Shown here: one piece after another, positions 32,781 to 42,624 of the stretch
Numbering within the stretch: position 1 is the stretch's first letter
How the letters are laid out: every line of letters starts with the position of its first letter
Assembly (NCBI RefSeq): GCF_000967965.1
Contig: NZ_LACC01000039.1
Span: forward strand, 5,761 to 57,714
DNA length: 51,954 nt
DNA from: Pseudomonas fluorescens
Lineage (GTDB): Bacteria > Pseudomonadota > Gammaproteobacteria > Pseudomonadales > Pseudomonadaceae
Reading direction: 5' to 3'
Program-made: the position numbers and the translations under genes
Notes under the pieces: model-generated
Told to the model about the DNA's origin: nothing
Seen by the model: the letters and a program-made list of their open reading frames with translations, nothing else
Databases searched by the model: none

Positions 32781-35741
32781 TCAAGACGCCAGGCCGGCCT
32801 TGGCCAGTAGGCCCGAGGCGTCCACCGTATCGATCTGCCCGGGGTCGAGGAAGCGCCTGGCGTACTGCAAATAGATCTGTGCCTTGATGAACAGCCCGAA
32901 CAGTTCCGGGTCGATGTGGGCATCACGGCACATGAACGCCATGATGCCCAGCGCCTCGCTCAGGGTCTTGGCTTTTTTGTAGGGGCGGTCGGCGGCCGTC
33001 AAGGCTTCGAAAATATCGGCAATCGCCATCATCCGCGCTGGCAGGCTCATTTCTTCTCGCTTCAAGCGTTTCGGATATCCGCTGCCGTCCATTTTTTCGT
33101 GGTGCCCGCCGGCTATTTCCGCGACGTTGCGCAAGTGCTCGGGGAACGGCAGATGGTTGAGCATCAGAATCGTCTGAACGATGTGGTTATTGATGACATA
33201 GCGCTCCTCGCCGGTCAGTGTGCCCCGGACAATGCTCAGGTTGTACAGCTCGCCCCGGTTGTATTTGTGGGGCGGAACGTCGAGTTTGAAGGCCAGGGGA
33301 TTGTCTTGCGGTATCACTTCGTTTTCGCTGCGTTCGAACAGGTGCTCGGGTTTGTCCGCCAGTAACGGTTCGCTGACGGGCAGGGTGGGGGCGGGCGTTC
33401 GGGCCTGACGCCGGTTTTCTTCCCAGGACACGCCCAGCCGGTCATCCAGGGTCCGGGTCCAAGTGCGTTCAGCCAGACTGCGCAGGCGTTGCAGATCTGC
33501 GTCGGCCATGGTTTCGCCACCGAGATTGCAATGGGCCACGAAGGCGAAATCATTATCCAGTCCGGCCAGGCTGGCATTGCGTAATTCTGCCAGCGCTTGT
33601 TCGTCACCGCCCAGGGCAATGGCCTGCCAGTAGCTGATCCAGGCATCGCGCTTGAGTACCTCGAAACGGGTACGGATTTCATGGATGCGATCGGTCAGGG
33701 TTTCCAGTTTCGTGGCTTTGTCGACGACGTATTCCGGGGTGGTGATCTTGCCGCAATCGTGCAGCCAGGCGGCGATGTGCAGTGCCTCCCATTCATCTTC
33801 GGTCGGCTGATAGGCGCTGAAGGCGGGCTCCTGGCTGTTTGCCGCCGCCTGGGCAAGCATCAGGGTCAGTTCCGGCACGCGCTGGCAATGGCCGCCGGTG
33901 TAGGGGCTTTTGGCGTCGATGGCGCCGGCCAGCAGTTGAATGAAGGCGTCCAGCAGCTGTTTTTGCCGGGCTTGCAGGCGCTGGCTTTCGATACATACGG
34001 CGGCCGCGCCGGACACCGCCTGGAGAAACGCGATGCGGTCCGGCCGCAGTTTGTCCAGATCACTCTGCTCGCCACTGTCGGCCAACAGCAACACCTGCAG
34101 ACCTACGGTTTCGTTGTGGCGATTGTGCAGGCGGATCCCGATCAGATGGACCCGGGGACTTTCCAGCGCGAGCAGGATTTTCTGCAGATCACCCGCCTGC
34201 TCGAAACCCAGGTTGCTGACGACAGTGTCGACGTTGGCCAACTGGCTCAGCCATGGGGGGCTTTGCGGGTTATTGAGCGAGTGTCCGCGGATGTCGAAGG
34301 CTTGCAGGTTTTCGGCGGTGTTATTGATGACCAGTCCGTGGGGTTCCATGTGCTCGCCGTCACCTTCGCGCAGGTAGATCAGGCCGGCCTGGGCCTGACC
34401 GATTTTCACGGTTTCAAACAACACCCGTTCCAGCAGCGGGGCGAAACGGGTTTCGGCACTGAGGCTGTCTGTGATCTGGAAGAAACTCGCCAGGGTGTCT
34501 TTCATCCGAGCCATCGACACACTCAACTGGTCGACTTCGAGCACCGGCGAGCGACGGGAAAGTGGAAAATTGAAGTCGAAACTGCGAATCGCATCGGCCT
34601 CCTGCACCAGGGCGCGTAAGGGTTTGACCAGGATTCTTGACGTCAGCCAACCCAGCGGTACGCATAACAGCAGGGTTGCCAGGGTAATGAGCGCACCTTG
34701 CCAGCGCATCCGGTACGCGTCGACGAGCAACTCGTCTTCCGGTACCAGTAGCGCCAGTTGCAGGCCTTGGGGGCCGCCTTCCTGCATGCTGCTGCGGGCC
34801 ACGATCCACTGCCGGCCGCTGGCGTTCAGGCGACTGCCCTGAGGGGGGCTGTTGAGCAGCGCACCCAGGCTGGGGCTCAGGTCCGCCGCCTTGATCAGGC
34901 GGGACGTCTGATCATCGATGATCAGCCTGTGGCTGTCGGGGTAGGCAATGGCATTGCCTTCGGCATCGAACAGCACGATTTCGGTATTGGGGGTCACGAC
35001 GTGCTTGGCCAGGGTCGCGCTGAGTTCGGCCAGGGTCAGGTCAGCGGCCAGGATTGCCTTGGCGCCGCTGCGTCGCGCCAGCGTCGTGCCGATGTTGTGA
35101 GTGGAAAAGAAGATATAGGGTTCGGTGGTGATCTGGTCATTGTCTCCGTGGGCGCTGGTAAACCAGGTGCGATTGCGTGGGTCGTACGTGTCGTTCAGGT
35201 TGTCCTGACGGCTGACAAGTGCCAGGTTCCGGTCGAAAAACAACGACTGGGAGTGGGCCTGGCCGCTGCTGTCGTGCTCGATGCTCCAGACTTGGTAAAC
35301 CGCCGTGTCCGGTGCCTTGACCAGGGCTTTGACCGCTGGAGTGCGCAGCGGGCGGACCATGAAAAAGTCACCATTGTCGTAGCCCAGGTATAGCGAAGCC
35401 AGGTTGGGGTTGTCCTCGAGTGACTGGCTGAACGGTTCGAGCAGTGCCAGGCGCTGTTCCAGATCAGGGGACTGGCCCGCCGGATTGAGTGCCAGCAGGC
35501 TCAACAGATGACGAATGGGGTCATAGGTCGCGTGCAGGTCCAGCCGGACATCCTGCTCAATGCGGTTGAAGAGTTTTTCGCTGCCGGACAAGATGATCTG
35601 TGTGGTTTGCCGGTAGTTGAAAAGCCCCAGCACCGCCCCGGTCAGCAACAACAAAAAGGTGAACATCACGCTGATATGGACATGCAGCGGAAATCTTCGT
35701 GGATCCGTGCGCAGTGGGTCAGGCATTGCGGGTTTCTCCAT
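32781..35741 (-). CDS. Large membrane HD-GYP cyclic-di-GMP phosphodiesterase with Cache-type sensor
   Basis: HD-GYP domains degrade cyclic di-GMP. Layout of the 986-residue protein from ATG 35741: membrane span about residues 20-40, a large periplasmic Cache-like sensor to about 340 (RTWFTSA region, ILAADLTL), a second span, HAMP, a GAF-like segment, then a split HD-GYP region. The metal motif AAWLHDCGKITTPE and the GYP motif HHEKMDGSGYP are intact, so it should be active. A low-complexity insertion of about 150 residues lies between the two motifs. ATG 35726 is an alternative start. It runs convergent with msrC and downstream of the BvgS-type kinase gene. Confidence 0.88.
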   Translation of the reverse strand: MEKPAMPDPLRTDPRRFPLHVHISVMFTFLLLLTGAVLGLFNYRQTTQIILSGSEKLFNRIEQDVRLDLHATYDPIRHLLSLLALNPAGQSPDLEQRLALLEPFSQSLEDNPNLASLYLGYDNGDFFMVRPLRTPAVKALVKAPDTAVYQVWSIEHDSSGQAHSQSLFFDRNLALVSRQDNLNDTYDPRNRTWFTSAHGDNDQITTEPYIFFSTHNIGTTLARRSGAKAILAADLTLAELSATLAKHVVTPNTEIVLFDAEGNAIAYPDSHRLIIDDQTSRLIKAADLSPSLGALLNSPPQGSRLNASGRQWIVARSSMQEGGPQGLQLALLVPEDELLVDAYRMRWQGALITLATLLLCVPLGWLTSRILVKPLRALVQEADAIRSFDFNFPLSRRSPVLEVDQLSVSMARMKDTLASFFQITDSLSAETRFAPLLERVLFETVKIGQAQAGLIYLREGDGEHMEPHGLVINNTAENLQAFDIRGHSLNNPQSPPWLSQLANVDTVVSNLGFEQAGDLQKILLALESPRVHLIGIRLHNRHNETVGLQVLLLADSGEQSDLDKLRPDRIAFLQAVSGAAAVCIESQRLQARQKQLLDAFIQLLAGAIDAKSPYTGGHCQRVPELTLMLAQAAANSQEPAFSAYQPTEDEWEALHIAAWLHDCGKITTPEYVVDKATKLETLTDRIHEIRTRFEVLKRDAWISYWQAIALGGDEQALAELRNASLAGLDNDFAFVAHCNLGGETMADADLQRLRSLAERTWTRTLDDRLGVSWEENRRQARTPAPTLPVSEPLLADKPEHLFERSENEVIPQDNPLAFKLDVPPHKYNRGELYNLSIVRGTLTGEERYVINNHIVQTILMLNHLPFPEHLRNVAEIAGGHHEKMDGSGYPKRLKREEMSLPARMMAIADIFEALTAADRPYKKAKTLSEALGIMAFMCRDAHIDPELFGLFIKAQIYLQYARRFLDPGQIDTVDASGLLAKAGLAS

Positions 35742-35775
35742 GATGGTCAACACACTGCCGAGGGACCAAGCATAG

Positions 35776-38700
35776 TTAAGGCTCTGGCATTTTGCTTTCG
35801 TCGTAATGTTCGATCTGACGTAGCAACGCGTCCTCCAGCTCAAGCATGGCGCGCTCCATGGATTTGCAGCATCCAGCTACTTCTTCGCGATCGAAATCCT
35901 CATGGCAGGCGGCTTCGAGTGCCTCGCAACGGTCGATCAGGCGGGTGGCTTGTACTATCCGGGCCGCGCCTTTGATTTTGTGGGCAATGTCCAGCAGCGC
36001 CTGGGTATCCCCGGAGCTGGATAACGACAACAGCGTTGGCAGATCCTGGCGGTTGCTGTTCACCAGCTCGTTCAGCAATCGTCGGTTCAACATCGGGTTG
36101 CCCCCGGTCAGCAGTTTCAACCCGTGAAGGCTGAACGCCGGGGTTGCATGGGTTGGTTCAATGCTTTGCACCCATTGACTCAAGGCCCCGAGGCTGAGAG
36201 GTTTGAACAGGCAGTCGTCCATTCCGGCCTGTTTGCAGCGTTGTATTTCTTCCGGTTGGGCATTGGCGGTAAAGCCGAGAACGGTGCAGGGAGGACGATG
36301 GAGTTGTCGCTCATGCTGGCGAATGGCACGGCTCAGCTCATAACCGCTCATGACTGGCATGTTGCAATCGGCGATCACCAGATCAAAAGGCTGGTCCTTC
36401 CATGCCTCCAATCCCTCCTGTCCATCGGCCGCGACAGTGAAGCGATGCCCAAGAAACTCCAGTTGCTGGCAAGTGAGCAATCGATTGGCCGAGTGATCGT
36501 CGACTACCAGAACATTCAATGGGGTTGTGGCGACGACGATTTGGGTTTCGACCACTTGGGCTGACTGTTGCAACGGCAACGTTTCCAGCTGCAACAACAC
36601 CTCCACTTGGGTGCCGATGCCCGGCTCGCTGCGTAATTGCAGGCTACCGCCCATCATCTCGCAGAGATTGCGGCTGATCACCAGCCCCAGCCCTGCGCCT
36701 CCCCTGGCCGATTGCATGGCGTGGTCGGCCTGAGCGAAGGGTTCGAACAGGCGTTGTTGATCCTGTTCGCTGATCCCGATACCACTGTCGTGAACCTGCA
36801 CCCGCATATGCACACGCTCAGGTTGCGTTGCCGGGTGCAGGTCGACAATGACCCGGACCTGGCCTTGCTCGGTAAACTTGATGGCATTGCTGATCAGGTT
36901 GGACAACACCTGTTTGAAGCGCAATGGGTCCAGCAACACATCGAAAGTCGGGTTCGCCGATGAAAACTCCAGCACTAGCTCGAGTTCCTTCTGTCGGGCC
37001 AGACCTTCGAAAATCCGCACGACCGAGGTCACAAGTTCACCCGGATCAACCCGCTCCGGGCTCAGGCTCAAGCGTCCTGATTCGATTCTGGCGATGTCGA
37101 GAATGTCGCCGATCAATTCCAGCAACCCTTTCGCCGAGTTGTACGCGACATCAATGGCCGCACGCTCCGGGTGCTGATGATCAAGACGCTTGAGTGTCAG
37201 TTCAAGCATGCCGATGATTGCATTCATCGGCGTGCGGATCTCATGGCTCATCGTGGCCAGAAACGTGCTTTTGGCCCGGTTGGCGTTATCGGCGCGTTCT
37301 TTCGCGCAGCGCAGATCATCGAGCAGTTGCCGCCGCTCGCTGATGTCGATCCAGCCACCGATAATGCCTTGCACTTTTGCGCTGGAGTCCCGATAGGGAA
37401 GAATCCAGTGATAGATCGTCAGCCGCCGGCCACCAATGTGCAGCTCGCGATCGACGATCAACGGTCTGCCCTCGGCCACCACGCGTTGGTAGTCGGCCTG
37501 GTACTCTCGGGCTTCAAACACATTGCTCATCGATCCCTGCATGACGCTTTTGCCGATGACATCTTCACGCCGGGCGCAGAACGCTTGCAGGTAACTGTCG
37601 TTGCAACTTTGCAGCAGCCCCTGGCGGTCACGTACGTAGATCGGATGGGGCGTGCCATTGACCAGCGATCGCATGAATTCGAACTGATCGTTCAGCGCAC
37701 GCTCGGCGGCCTTGCGCTGCTTGATCTGGCGTCGCATGTAGTCGTTCCACGCAACGGAAATCAGCAACAGCACGCCGGCACCGATGACAATTTGGTAGAA
37801 CAGTCTTTGATAGTTGCGCCAGGTGCTTTGCGAGGACGCAGAATAGCCGCGCCAGCGACTGTTGATAATGCCCAGCTCTTCCGGCGAGATGCTCAGCAGC
37901 GCCTTGTCGAGAATGGCGTTCAGCTCTTTGGCGCCCAGAGCGGTAGCAAGGGAAAACGCCGCCTGCTCGGTACCGATGGTGGTGCTGATTTGCAATGTGT
38001 GCTCGAACAGCCGCGAGGAAATGAAGTAATTGGCAATGACCAATGAGTTCACCGCGCCCTCTGCCTGGCCTTCGGCGAGTAATTCTACGGCGCTGAAGGT
38101 GTCCGGCGTTTCGATCAACTTGATCCTGGGAAACTCACCGCGCAGGTAATCCATGAGTGGATTGCCGCGGGCAATGGCCAGGCGCTTGTCCTGTAACTGC
38201 GCGAGGTTGGTCGGGCTGTCAGCGGCTTTGCGGGTCAGCAGGACGTAGGAATTTTCCAGAAAGGGGCGGGTAAAGTTCAGCTGGGTTTGGCGTTGGGCGC
38301 TGGGGAGCAACGCAGCGATCACATCTACCTTGTTGTCCTTGATCTGTTTGATCATCTCGTCATCGCTTCGACTGCTCCGGATATCGAAGCGCAAGCCGGT
38401 ACGCAGCCTGATCAGCTCAAGCAAATCCGCGGTGACCCCACGAAAATTGCCATTGCTATCGAAAAAGGTCAGTGGCGCAAAGGCTTCGTTGACGACAACT
38501 CGCACAATCGGGTGGTGGCTCAGCCAGCGCTCTTCCCGGTCAGTGAGTTGCAGCTTTTGATCGGTCAGCAGAATGTCGCTGCCGGCGCTCCAGCGTTTGG
38601 CGATGTTTTCTCGTTCACTGGAGGGGATGGCAGTGATCATCGCGTTGATGATGCCAAGCAGCTCGGGGTTGTTGCGGTTGACGGCGAAGCTGAAACCAAA

Positions 38701-39429
38701 GGCTTCATGTTTGCCGAAGTTGGCCATGCGGATGTTGTTCAGGTACCCCTTGTTGATCATGTAGTGAGTTGAAATGGTGTCACCGAGAAACACGTCCGCC
38801 TGATCGAAAGCAACGGCATTGATAGCATTCTGGTAGGACGGATAGGACGTGATGATCGCCTTCGGGTACAACGCCTTGACTTCCGCCAGCGGCAAGTAGT
38901 GATACACCATGCTCAGGCGCAATCCGGCCAGGCCATCGGTGAGGGATCGGGTTTCCCCTTCGCGGGTCACCAATACGGGTTGGTCGACGGCATAGGGTAT
39001 GGACAGTGCAATGTCGGCATTGCCAGCTTCGAATCCATTGGCGGTGCCAAGCAGATCGACTTCGCCGTTCTCCAGCGCAGCGATCGCGGCCCCTCGGGAA
39101 TCGAAACGCCGAACCGTGACGGGCAGACCGGTTACTTTCCCCAGGAGACCGGCGTAATCGGCGGTAAACCCTTCATAGTCCCGACCACTGGTGGTCAGGT
39201 CGAATGGGGGATAGTCCGGGGCCGACGTACCGAGCGTCAGTTGTTTTTTTTGTGTTATCCATTGTTGCTGGGATTCATCCAGCCGAACCTCCAGCGCTCC
39301 GACCTTCGAGCGGCTGAGCAACGTGTAGTTTTCATTGCCCGGTGCCCCGAGCAACGAGGTGCTCACGCATAGACCTGCGGTCAGTTGAATCAGATAGACC
39401 TTCAAACGGCTGGGCATCCAGGTTCTCAC
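35776..39429 (-). CDS. BvgS/EvgS-type unorthodox hybrid sensor kinase
   Basis: A 1217-residue phosphorelay kinase. Order: signal peptide (MPSRLKVYLIQLTAGLCVSTS; Met5 may be the true start), two tandem periplasmic Venus-flytrap domains (about 60-285 and 300-525), membrane span about 544-561, PAS (580-700), HisKA with MSHEIRTPMNA (His729), HATPase, receiver with LVIADCNMPVMSG (Asp1021) and Hpt with LDIAHKIKGAARI (His1150). All phosphotransfer residues are present. The GTG at 39429 overlaps the stop of its partner response regulator gene, so they were co-transcribed. That partner is now truncated, so the relay has probably lost its cognate output. Confidence 0.92.
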   Translation of the reverse strand: MRTWMPSRLKVYLIQLTAGLCVSTSLLGAPGNENYTLLSRSKVGALEVRLDESQQQWITQKKQLTLGTSAPDYPPFDLTTSGRDYEGFTADYAGLLGKVTGLPVTVRRFDSRGAAIAALENGEVDLLGTANGFEAGNADIALSIPYAVDQPVLVTREGETRSLTDGLAGLRLSMVYHYLPLAEVKALYPKAIITSYPSYQNAINAVAFDQADVFLGDTISTHYMINKGYLNNIRMANFGKHEAFGFSFAVNRNNPELLGIINAMITAIPSSERENIAKRWSAGSDILLTDQKLQLTDREERWLSHHPIVRVVVNEAFAPLTFFDSNGNFRGVTADLLELIRLRTGLRFDIRSSRSDDEMIKQIKDNKVDVIAALLPSAQRQTQLNFTRPFLENSYVLLTRKAADSPTNLAQLQDKRLAIARGNPLMDYLRGEFPRIKLIETPDTFSAVELLAEGQAEGAVNSLVIANYFISSRLFEHTLQISTTIGTEQAAFSLATALGAKELNAILDKALLSISPEELGIINSRWRGYSASSQSTWRNYQRLFYQIVIGAGVLLLISVAWNDYMRRQIKQRKAAERALNDQFEFMRSLVNGTPHPIYVRDRQGLLQSCNDSYLQAFCARREDVIGKSVMQGSMSNVFEAREYQADYQRVVAEGRPLIVDRELHIGGRRLTIYHWILPYRDSSAKVQGIIGGWIDISERRQLLDDLRCAKERADNANRAKSTFLATMSHEIRTPMNAIIGMLELTLKRLDHQHPERAAIDVAYNSAKGLLELIGDILDIARIESGRLSLSPERVDPGELVTSVVRIFEGLARQKELELVLEFSSANPTFDVLLDPLRFKQVLSNLISNAIKFTEQGQVRVIVDLHPATQPERVHMRVQVHDSGIGISEQDQQRLFEPFAQADHAMQSARGGAGLGLVISRNLCEMMGGSLQLRSEPGIGTQVEVLLQLETLPLQQSAQVVETQIVVATTPLNVLVVDDHSANRLLTCQQLEFLGHRFTVAADGQEGLEAWKDQPFDLVIADCNMPVMSGYELSRAIRQHERQLHRPPCTVLGFTANAQPEEIQRCKQAGMDDCLFKPLSLGALSQWVQSIEPTHATPAFSLHGLKLLTGGNPMLNRRLLNELVNSNRQDLPTLLSLSSSGDTQALLDIAHKIKGAARIVQATRLIDRCEALEAACHEDFDREEVAGCCKSMERAMLELEDALLRQIEHYDESKMPEP

Positions 39430-39744
39430 ACGAGTGCGTTACGTTTTGCCATCTCGATTAGTTCAACCAGGGATTTGGCTTTGAGTTTCTGCATGAGGCG
39501 CTTTTTGTAGGTGCTCACGGTCTTGTTGCTCAGGAACATGCCCTTGGCGATTTCCTTGTTTGTGCGACCTTGGGCAAAAAGTTGCAAGACCATTAGTTCC
39601 CGGTCATTTACCGATTTGAACAGTTCCAGTTCGATACAGCGTGTTTCATCTCCGCGGATGGGGTTCAGCGCCTCGCTCGGGAAATAGTTGTAACCTGCAA
39701 ATACCGCTTTTATGGCGCTGACCAGTTCACTGATGTCCTCTCGA
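39426..39744 (-). pseudogene. Truncated BvgA/EvgA-type LuxR response regulator
   Basis: Only the end of the receiver (EDISELVSAIKAVFAGYNYFPS) and the LuxR helix-turn-helix remain. The latter reads NDRELMVLQLFAQGRTNKEI then FLSNKTVSTYKKRLMQKL, ending RNALV. The phospho-Asp receiver core of about 110 residues is missing: going upstream the frame meets a stop at about 39756, and base composition changes there. The N-terminal part has been removed or separated by the mobile element that begins here. It may be elsewhere, beyond the window. Confidence 0.85.
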
Positions 39745-39752
39745 TCAATTTC

Positions 39753-39880
39753 TGTTCAGGTTGATATGGTTGACTGTGGTTGGTGCGAAACTCATGAAGC
39801 CTTGAAATGCATGTTTTCAAAAAAAATAATACTGATGAATATTGTTAGGCGAAAACTTATACGAGTGAAAGTGCTGTCGG
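39753..39880. mobile_element. Candidate left end of the Tn7-like element
   Basis: Right at the break in the response regulator gene the sequence reads TGTTCAGG (39753), and Tn7-like elements begin with TGT. Two similar 17-base motifs follow: GTTGGTGCGAAACTCAT at 39779-39795 and GTTAGGCGAAAACTTAT at 39844-39860 (11 of 17 identical), which could be TnsB binding sites. No matching inverted end was found on the right, so this is a candidate only. Confidence 0.4.
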
Positions 39881-40077
39881 GTGACCGTAGGAGGTTCACG
39901 GCTTAATACTGCCCAGTGACCGAGTTAGTCCTATGTGGGTAAAGTTAAAAATGGCAGGGGCGTGGCGAGCAGAGATCGGGTGCGAATGGCTTGAAGAAGT
40001 GTCGTGGTTGGAGATCGATGTGATGTTGGGAGAGGATAGTGATACCCTGCTCGATTGAGTATTAAATGCGCTTGTGA
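39881..40077. other. AT-rich region between candidate end and tniQ
   Basis: A 41-codon open frame (plus strand, 39933-40058, MWVKLKMAGAWRAEIG...) is present but has no ribosome binding site or recognisable family. I do not call it a gene. Nothing else is visible. Confidence 0.3.
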
Positions 40078-42624
40078 TTATTTGAGTTTGAGATAAGAAC
40101 TTACGGGGTGGTTGATAAGGTAATACGATATCATGTCCCGCTGTATTAATGGTTTGGCGATAAAGTTGGATAGGTGTTCTCCTATCAGAATGCTTCTTCT
40201 AATCAAGCATCGACTAGTTCCGGAGTTGTTGAAAATCAATCTGTCGGCCATTGCGCAGGTGATGTGCGAAGCGAGGATGTGTTGGCACTTATCAAAATCT
40301 TTTCTATTTAGGTATTTTTCCTTCTCATGTCTGATTAGTGACACAAAGCCTTTCTTTAGAAACGTGTCATAAAAATCGTTGTAGCTGATTCGGAATTGTT
40401 CAAGGGCAACGCTGAGCAATATGCAATCGGGCGGGAGAGTTGGTACATTAGGGCGGAAAAAATGTGCCGCTTTTTTTATTTTGGTTAAAATAGGGGGATC
40501 AATTGGTGTCTCTGAATTTAGATACGAGAGTATGTCGGCGCTGCTTCGATAGAATTCCGCCGTATTGGTCCTGGGTGGTATTTCTTTGGTGTAATATTTG
40601 TACAGCTTCTCGATAAGTCTAGGGGTTGGTCTTAACGGAAAGCCCATTGGGGCCAGCAGTGTTTCAATAATCGAAAATTTCTTCCGAAACAGATCCAGAA
40701 CGCTGGGCCGAAAATAAAACGATGACTTACCCGCTACGTGAGAGAGTACATTGCGATAGGCCAGGGCTCTAAGGGTGTGTTCGGAAACTTGTGCACGTTT
40801 AGCGGCTATAGTAATGCTCAGGTAATTTTGATTTTCCGTAGGCTTTTCTGTGCTTAGGTGAATGGCAAACTTTGAAATTTCTTTTTTTCTATAGATGGCA
40901 GTGGTTCGGGATTGTGTTGTGGCGGGAAAGATTAGTGGCTGGATGCCAAAAAACTGCAGCACATCGGCCAGGCGGTTTACAGAAATTTTCAGAATTTTGC
41001 TTGTGGTTTTGCTAATTAAGTATTTTTGTTTGAATTTTTGTATTTCCGTTTTAGGAATGTAGATTTTTTTCAAGGATATGTAACAATGTTTCAAGTAATG
41101 CCACTTTATGAGCTCATGAACGGCTGCTTTTTCAATTCGAAGTGATTTCGCGGTCTGCGCATAGCTCAGGAATTTTGCGAAAAAAACTGGATCAGCTGGG
41201 AGGTTTGGTAGAATTAGCGGAAACGCTTCCGTGGCTCGTGATTTTTTGTGTGCCAACGTTAGCTTGATTGACTGGATGTCTTCTGAGGTAAATAGCCAGT
41301 ACGACCAGTGGAGTTCGGCATTGTAGCTGGGTTCAACTTGGGATTCGAGAATGGCTTTGCGGATTTTTATGACTTTAACGCCGCAGGTTGCTGCAATGTA
41401 GTGCGGAGGTTGGAGTCGATCGAGTAGGCAATCCACGTCAGCTGGAAGAAAAAATTTCCTGCCCTTCTTGCCGCAATAGAATGGCAATAAACCATCTCTG
41501 GAATAAGTTTGTACGACGTTCGGTTTTACATTTAGCCGCCTTGCGACCTCTTTGGTAGTCCACATCTCTGACTGTGCGATGGGTAAACGTCCAGCACTCT
41601 TGGCGTGATATTCTTCAAGCGCTAGAGATAATGCAAAAATGTCATCATTGGTAAAGAATTTTCTCGTTGCGTTAACGCTTTGGCATATCCCGCTTATGCT
41701 CGCGAAGCGTAAGCCCTCCGCTTGCATTTTTCGTCTGGCTTGTCCGGCCGTTAATAGAAAAGGTGTATCGCTCTGGATGCTGTCCTGAGAAAACGATGTC
41801 CTTTTCATGAAGGCATTTATAGCTTCATTCACTTCAGGGCTCTTGAAACCTGAGAAACGGGCGGCTATCCAAGACTTATCGATATCGGGATATATGCTAT
41901 GTAACGCTGATAGGTGTTGCAGAATTCCGTGCGCATCATTATTCGCAATGAGCATAGCTGCTTCATTAATCTGGCAGCGGCTGGCCTCGGGGGCGGTAGG
42001 TTTTTTTTGCATAACACTTCCCAAATTGCGAGCAATTCTCATAACCTTGTCAAGGTAAGCTTGATTGTGGGTCTTCAAACTCTGTACAAGATATTGCTCA
42101 TGCCTACAGTCTTGGGCAGTGCAGGGAGCACACTTAAGGACAACCCCACAGTAGTGACATTTGCCATGTAGAGCATGCCACCACTTAAAATCTCCACCGC
42201 ATGCGGGGCAGTGCGCCAAGTATTTTTTCTGGTGATATGGGCAAAATTCTGCAAGTTTTATGTCTTGAATTTGGCGTTGCCAGCCCTCTTCGAAACAGCC
42301 GTCACAATACACAAAAGAACGTAACCTTAGATAAATGCTAGGTGTTTCAATTCCGCTGACCAACAAATTCATCGTCTGGGCGCGGTTTACAGTTTTGTAA
42401 AATCCACTGAGTACTGCGGGGGCATAGGTCCCCGCCTCTTCTGCTAAAAATTGAGCGATCGCTGATGACTGGGTTACTGCAATGTGTTGTACAGCTGATT
42501 CACCCACGCAGTGGCTACTGAATTGACCAATCGTGTGAAATCCATGAAACAGTGTTACCCGTCTGATCAAGCTGTATGGGCTTTCTTCAGCGAGCGGAAT
42601 TGGTACGAAGATTAGCTTGTTCAT
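40078..42624 (-). CDS. tniQ: TniQ/TnsD-like target-selection protein with tandem HTH modules
   Basis: TnsD/TniQ proteins bind a target site and recruit TnsC. This one has 848 residues. Residues 1-190 are the TniQ domain: FVPIPLAEESPYSLIRR start and a zinc-finger cluster with Cys107, 110, 128, 139, 142, 156, 159, 165 and 168, plus FCPYHQKKYLAHCPACGG. The remainder looks like repeated excisionase/MerR-like units near residues 288-333, 354-403, 409-453, 486-533, 538-586, 601-649 and 733-780; the clearest is WTTKEVARRLNVKPNVVQTY. It is AT-rich compared with the chromosome. Its start overlaps the tnsC end by 38 bases. Confidence 0.85.
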   Translation of the reverse strand: MNKLIFVPIPLAEESPYSLIRRVTLFHGFHTIGQFSSHCVGESAVQHIAVTQSSAIAQFLAEEAGTYAPAVLSGFYKTVNRAQTMNLLVSGIETPSIYLRLRSFVYCDGCFEEGWQRQIQDIKLAEFCPYHQKKYLAHCPACGGDFKWWHALHGKCHYCGVVLKCAPCTAQDCRHEQYLVQSLKTHNQAYLDKVMRIARNLGSVMQKKPTAPEASRCQINEAAMLIANNDAHGILQHLSALHSIYPDIDKSWIAARFSGFKSPEVNEAINAFMKRTSFSQDSIQSDTPFLLTAGQARRKMQAEGLRFASISGICQSVNATRKFFTNDDIFALSLALEEYHAKSAGRLPIAQSEMWTTKEVARRLNVKPNVVQTYSRDGLLPFYCGKKGRKFFLPADVDCLLDRLQPPHYIAATCGVKVIKIRKAILESQVEPSYNAELHWSYWLFTSEDIQSIKLTLAHKKSRATEAFPLILPNLPADPVFFAKFLSYAQTAKSLRIEKAAVHELIKWHYLKHCYISLKKIYIPKTEIQKFKQKYLISKTTSKILKISVNRLADVLQFFGIQPLIFPATTQSRTTAIYRKKEISKFAIHLSTEKPTENQNYLSITIAAKRAQVSEHTLRALAYRNVLSHVAGKSSFYFRPSVLDLFRKKFSIIETLLAPMGFPLRPTPRLIEKLYKYYTKEIPPRTNTAEFYRSSADILSYLNSETPIDPPILTKIKKAAHFFRPNVPTLPPDCILLSVALEQFRISYNDFYDTFLKKGFVSLIRHEKEKYLNRKDFDKCQHILASHITCAMADRLIFNNSGTSRCLIRRSILIGEHLSNFIAKPLIQRDMISYYLINHPVSSYLKLK

